Assembly: GCF_021917145.1 (NCBI RefSeq)
Contig: NC_061076.1
Span: forward strand, 3,199,044-3,263,043
DNA from: Hypomesus transpacificus
Lineage: Eukaryota; Chordata; Actinopteri; Osmeriformes; Osmeridae
Reading direction: 5' to 3'
DNA: 64,000 nucleotides
The notes beneath the pieces were generated by a model. It had not been told where the DNA came from and made no database searches. It was given only the letters and a program-made list of their open reading frames with translations. Position 1 is the first letter of the stretch; every line of letters starts with the position of its first letter. The position numbers and the translations under genes are program-made. Of this stretch, positions 60,855-64,000 are shown piece after piece.

Positions 60855-62059
60855 CCTCCCACCCCTCTGCCTCTCCCACTGCTACGACTGCGCACCCTAG
60901 CAATTTGCCTGAAGTGTCCACAGCTTTGTTCCTCTCATCCCCACACAGGAGTCTCCCGGCCCTTCGTTTTTCACATGGCGTCAGCCATCACAACACATAT
61001 TAATCATGCTTTTTCCAATCGTTTCGGCCGCACAAACCCAACTTTTCTTCCCAGCCAATTAAATCCTATGATGAATCTCCGTGGAGTGCTCCGCCCCCAA
61101 ACTCCAGCTGCAGCGAGGATGAGTCATGTCAATTGGCTGAAGAAAATCAGCTGCACTCACACAAATAAGGGAGAGAGAAATAAAAAGGGTTACAAAAAAA
61201 AATGAAAACAAAAAGGGCGAGAGGAGGATTAGCATCCATCCTGCCTGTTGGGCAACCGGGGAAGGCGGGGGAATTATCTTGGCGTCGACACTAATGTGGT
61301 GACGGTTGTTGTTTCCTAAACTGATTTCCTTAATCCGCCGCTTGCTCCACGCCCTGTAAACACAGGGCCTTGTTTTGGTAATGTGGGAGGTCTTTTCTGC
61401 CTCTCTCCCCCCCTCCCCTTCCCCACCACCACCACTACTTCCAATCAACCACATGCACACCCATACAACCACACACCCCACACCCACACACCCACACACC
61501 CACACAACCACACAACCACACACCCACGCATCCGGTTAACACCTCATCCCTCTAACCCTCTCCTAGTCAGCCAGCGCCCTAATTAGTCTGAATTAAGACG
61601 AATGCCTGGGCCTCCCACGATCAATTGGTATCGAACGGACCTTCGCCCGCCCCTGCCCAGGGGGTTCTCTTAGCCGGCAGATCATTTATATCAATCGCTT
61701 TTGTTTTTCTTTTCCTCCACCCTTCTCAAGCCTCCATCCTTTATTCCACCCTTGCAAACAAGGGAGAGGTTGTGGGGAAGGTTGGCAGGAGAGAACCTGG
61801 CAGAACGGTAGCTTCTGGTGTGATATTGATGTTACCAGGCCCCAAGTCGTTGGGGTCTGGAACATTCTGAGAGCAATGCATGCACATCTGATGAGTGTGT
61901 GTGTGTGTGTGTGATGCTGCGTGCTTGTGTGAGTGTTTATGCAGTCTATGTGTGTGCCGGGTCACTTTTCGATATAGTCTCCGCTGAACTAACAAGCTCA
62001 CCCTTTACAAACTGCCCTTTCATCCTCCCCAAGACCTTCACTGAAACATTGCCCTCTTG

Positions 62060-62085
62060 ATCTCTCTCTCTCTCTCTCTCTCTTT
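62060..62085. repeat. (CT)n microsatellite
   Basis: About 12 CT units, followed by further CT-rich DNA to about 62125. Confidence 0.95.
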
Positions 62086-63769
62086 ATTTTAACCTTTATT
62101 AACTTCTCTCTCTCTTTACCTCTTTGTTTGTGTATGTGAGACAAGGCTTTATGAGTTCCATGTTTTTTATTGATTCAGCCCTTCTGGATGGATCTGATAT
62201 TGACGTTATGGCGTTCTCTCTCCTGAGCCCTCCTCTTCGTCTCTTCATCTGTGACTCAAAAACCCCACAACACATGGCATGAAATGATCCAGAACAGGTT
62301 TTAAGATTATTTTAAACTTGAGTTTCATAATAAAATATAATATGGCGTCACATAATTACAATGTAACAGAAAAGGAAGAATTGAAACGTGTTTTGGGGTT
62401 GTGCTAGTGTGTCCTCTCTGTGCCTTTGTCCTGCGTGGTGTGCTGTGGTGGGAGAGAGCAGCTCTGCTAGCCTGGAGGCAAGCTTAGGGATCGCTAGGTC
62501 GCTGCCTCATCATGCCACACTTCATGCACAGCTGAGAAGGATTTATCACGTTGGCGCCAGTTTGAGACTCCAGAGAGACGGAGAATGCTACGCCAAACTC
62601 AGCCGTGTTGGCATGATTGTGTTGGACGGGCTGGGTTTGATTGGAGACTGGGACATGGTTATCAAAAAAAGAGGGGAACAGATTTACACAGGTAGGGCAG
62701 ACCTGATGCATTAGCCACACTTTGTCTAGCTATGCCACACTGCTAAAGACTGACCCCCAGGCTACCGTTTACACTCATGCTTGTCAGTTAGGGCAGGACC
62801 AGATGGGTTCTCTGTGAATGCAGTTGTGAGTGCATTTGTGTGTGTTACCTTATCTGGTCTTGTGTTTGTTTGTGAGTGCTCCCTGCTCTTATCTTTCAGC
62901 CTTGTTTGTCCCTCAGGCTCAGTAGTCCTGCTGTTGTCCCCCCCCCCCCCCTTCCCTTCCCTCCGTCTCTCTGTCTCACTGTTTTGGTGCCCCCTACTCT
63001 TTAGTGGTAAAACCTCCAATCGCTCCATTTCTCCCTCCTCCCCTTCTCCATCTCTCTCTCCTCTCTCCTCTCTCCTCCCTGCTCAATCCCTTCTTGACCC
63101 TCCCTCCCTCCTTCCCTCCCCTGCTCCATTGCCTAAAATAGAGAATTGGGAAGCTATGAGAGCAGTTTTTAAAACAATGCATCATGGATGGGCCCGTTTG
63201 ACTACCCAAGAGTTCCTTCCTCTCTCACTTTCCTCCATAGTGTACCGTATTAATGTGACAAAGTGCCAAGCTAATATAAGCCAGTGTGTGTGAAAGATTT
63301 TGCCCATTCACTGATTTTCTTCTCATTTTCCACTTTAATGAGTCTCAGAGGAGACACACATGGTCTCCTTGTATACAGAATCCCACAAGCCAGGGTGTGT
63401 GTGTGTGTGTGCATGTGTACCTGTTTGTCTATGTGTGTGTATTTGTGTGTGTCAGTGAGTGTGTTTGAATGCGTGCCTTCAAGCGTGCATGTCACACATA
63501 TATGTTTTACACGGTATGATAGCACACAGTGCTCGAAGTTTCAACTGGGAATGTGTGAATGGCCTGAATGTTGTTTTGTTTTGCTCTCTGCATCCCTGCT
63601 GTGGTAGCAGCAGTGTAACATTCAGCCCATGAGTGGTCAGAGAGGTGTCTGGGGAGGGGGGACTGCAGGAGCCTGCCACGCTCAGCTGATGAACACATGG
63701 GGGAGCGATGAAGCAGGAGCTGGTGCCTGGTGGAGGGAGACTGATGCCAACATTGGCCCTCAGAAACAG

Positions 63770-64000
63770 CTCGGGGGGTCGCCTCAGTCCCAGCCCCCGC
63801 CTCAGTCCCAGCCCCTGCCTCAGTCCCAGCCCCTGCTTAAGTCCCAGCCCCTGCCTCAGCCCCCGCCCCTGCCTCAGTCCCAGCCCCTGCCTCAGTCCCA
63901 GCCCCTGCCTCAGTCCCAGCCCCTGCCTCAGTCCCAGCCTCAGCCCCCACCTCAGCCCCCGCTTAAGCCCCAGCCTCAGCCTCAAACCCTGCCCCCGCCC
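63770..64000. repeat. 18-bp C-rich satellite running off the window end
   Basis: Unit CCTCAGTCCCAGCCCCTG repeated about 12 times with variants (CCCCCG, CTTAAG). Because 18 is divisible by three, each frame gives a six-residue peptide repeat (minus strand GLGLRQ), which makes a long artefactual open frame. The array continues past the window. Confidence 0.93.

Larger units (their letters stand above)
57741..63760. other. Gene-free terminal region with candidate conserved non-coding blocks
   Basis: No exon series, RNA gene or protein domain is supportable. Low-repeat stretches at about 59740-60130, 60960-61130 and 61240-61370 plus 61570-61710 contain homeodomain-like cores (CTAATTAG, GAATTAA, TTAATCATGC), CCAATTAAATCC and TGATTT sites. 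They look more constrained than the simple-repeat DNA around them. They could be regulatory elements or intronic DNA of a gene beyond the window. This is inference from composition only. Confidence 0.35.

Noticed and set aside
63479-63985. Minus-strand frame of 168 codons with GLGLRQ repeats
   Set aside because: Translation of an 18-bp satellite; no supporting features.

Overview
The window is genomic DNA from a ray-finned (teleost) fish. The evidence is short phase-consistent exons with GT-AG introns, long repeat-rich intergenic DNA, many CA/GT, GA and CTGT microsatellites, a tRNA-headed fish-type SINE, and hAT and PIF/Harbinger MITEs that still have target-site duplications. The gene set (hsd17b1, coq10, two C1q-domain genes, a smooth-muscle-type myosin light chain kinase, fzd2, meioc, ccdc43) is vertebrate. 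hsd17b1, FZD2, MEIOC and CCDC43 all map to human 17q21, so this is a recognisable conserved-synteny segment. No bacterial, viral or CRISPR-type system is present.

Layout. 1-6.1 kb: no gene; a 16-bp minisatellite of about 1 kb and GA-rich arrays. 6.1-8.2 kb (+): hsd17b1, six exons, 293 aa. 10.2-12.5 kb (+): coq10, five exons, 236 aa. 13.7-26.9 kb: a tandem segmental duplication. The left unit (about 13.74-17.15 kb) and right unit (about 17.16-26.94 kb) each hold a secreted C1q-domain gene on + and mylk sequence on -. In the right unit the C1q gene is intact and mylk is the working 3' half of a kinase gene running from 31.1 to 22.8 kb. In the left unit the C1q copy has a shifted splice donor and a degraded TATA box, and only two mylk exons remain. 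31.1-44.8 kb: gene-free, with two hAT MITEs, a Harbinger-like element and long G tracts. 44.8-46.4 kb (-): intronless fzd2. 48.2-52.1 kb (+): meioc, seven coding exons, 864 aa. 53.8-55.4 kb (-): ccdc43, five exons, 213 aa. 55.5-64 kb: no supportable gene; microsatellites, a degenerate AT-rich array, candidate conserved non-coding DNA and an 18-bp satellite running off the end.

The strongest observation is in ccdc43. Its last two introns both carry textbook minor-spliceosome (U12) signals, one AT-AC and the next GT-AG. Only with these boundaries does the reading frame reproduce the conserved protein. The second is the tandem duplication and decay history of the C1q/mylk locus, including an FN3 exon relic almost identical to its source.

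The genes are not an operon and do not form one pathway. They cover oestrogen synthesis (hsd17b1), coenzyme Q handling (coq10), secreted C1q-type recognition, smooth-muscle contraction (mylk), Wnt reception (fzd2), meiotic prophase control (meioc) and a coiled-coil protein of unclear function (ccdc43). All exon models were built by hand from splice signals, phase and remembered family features, without alignment software.
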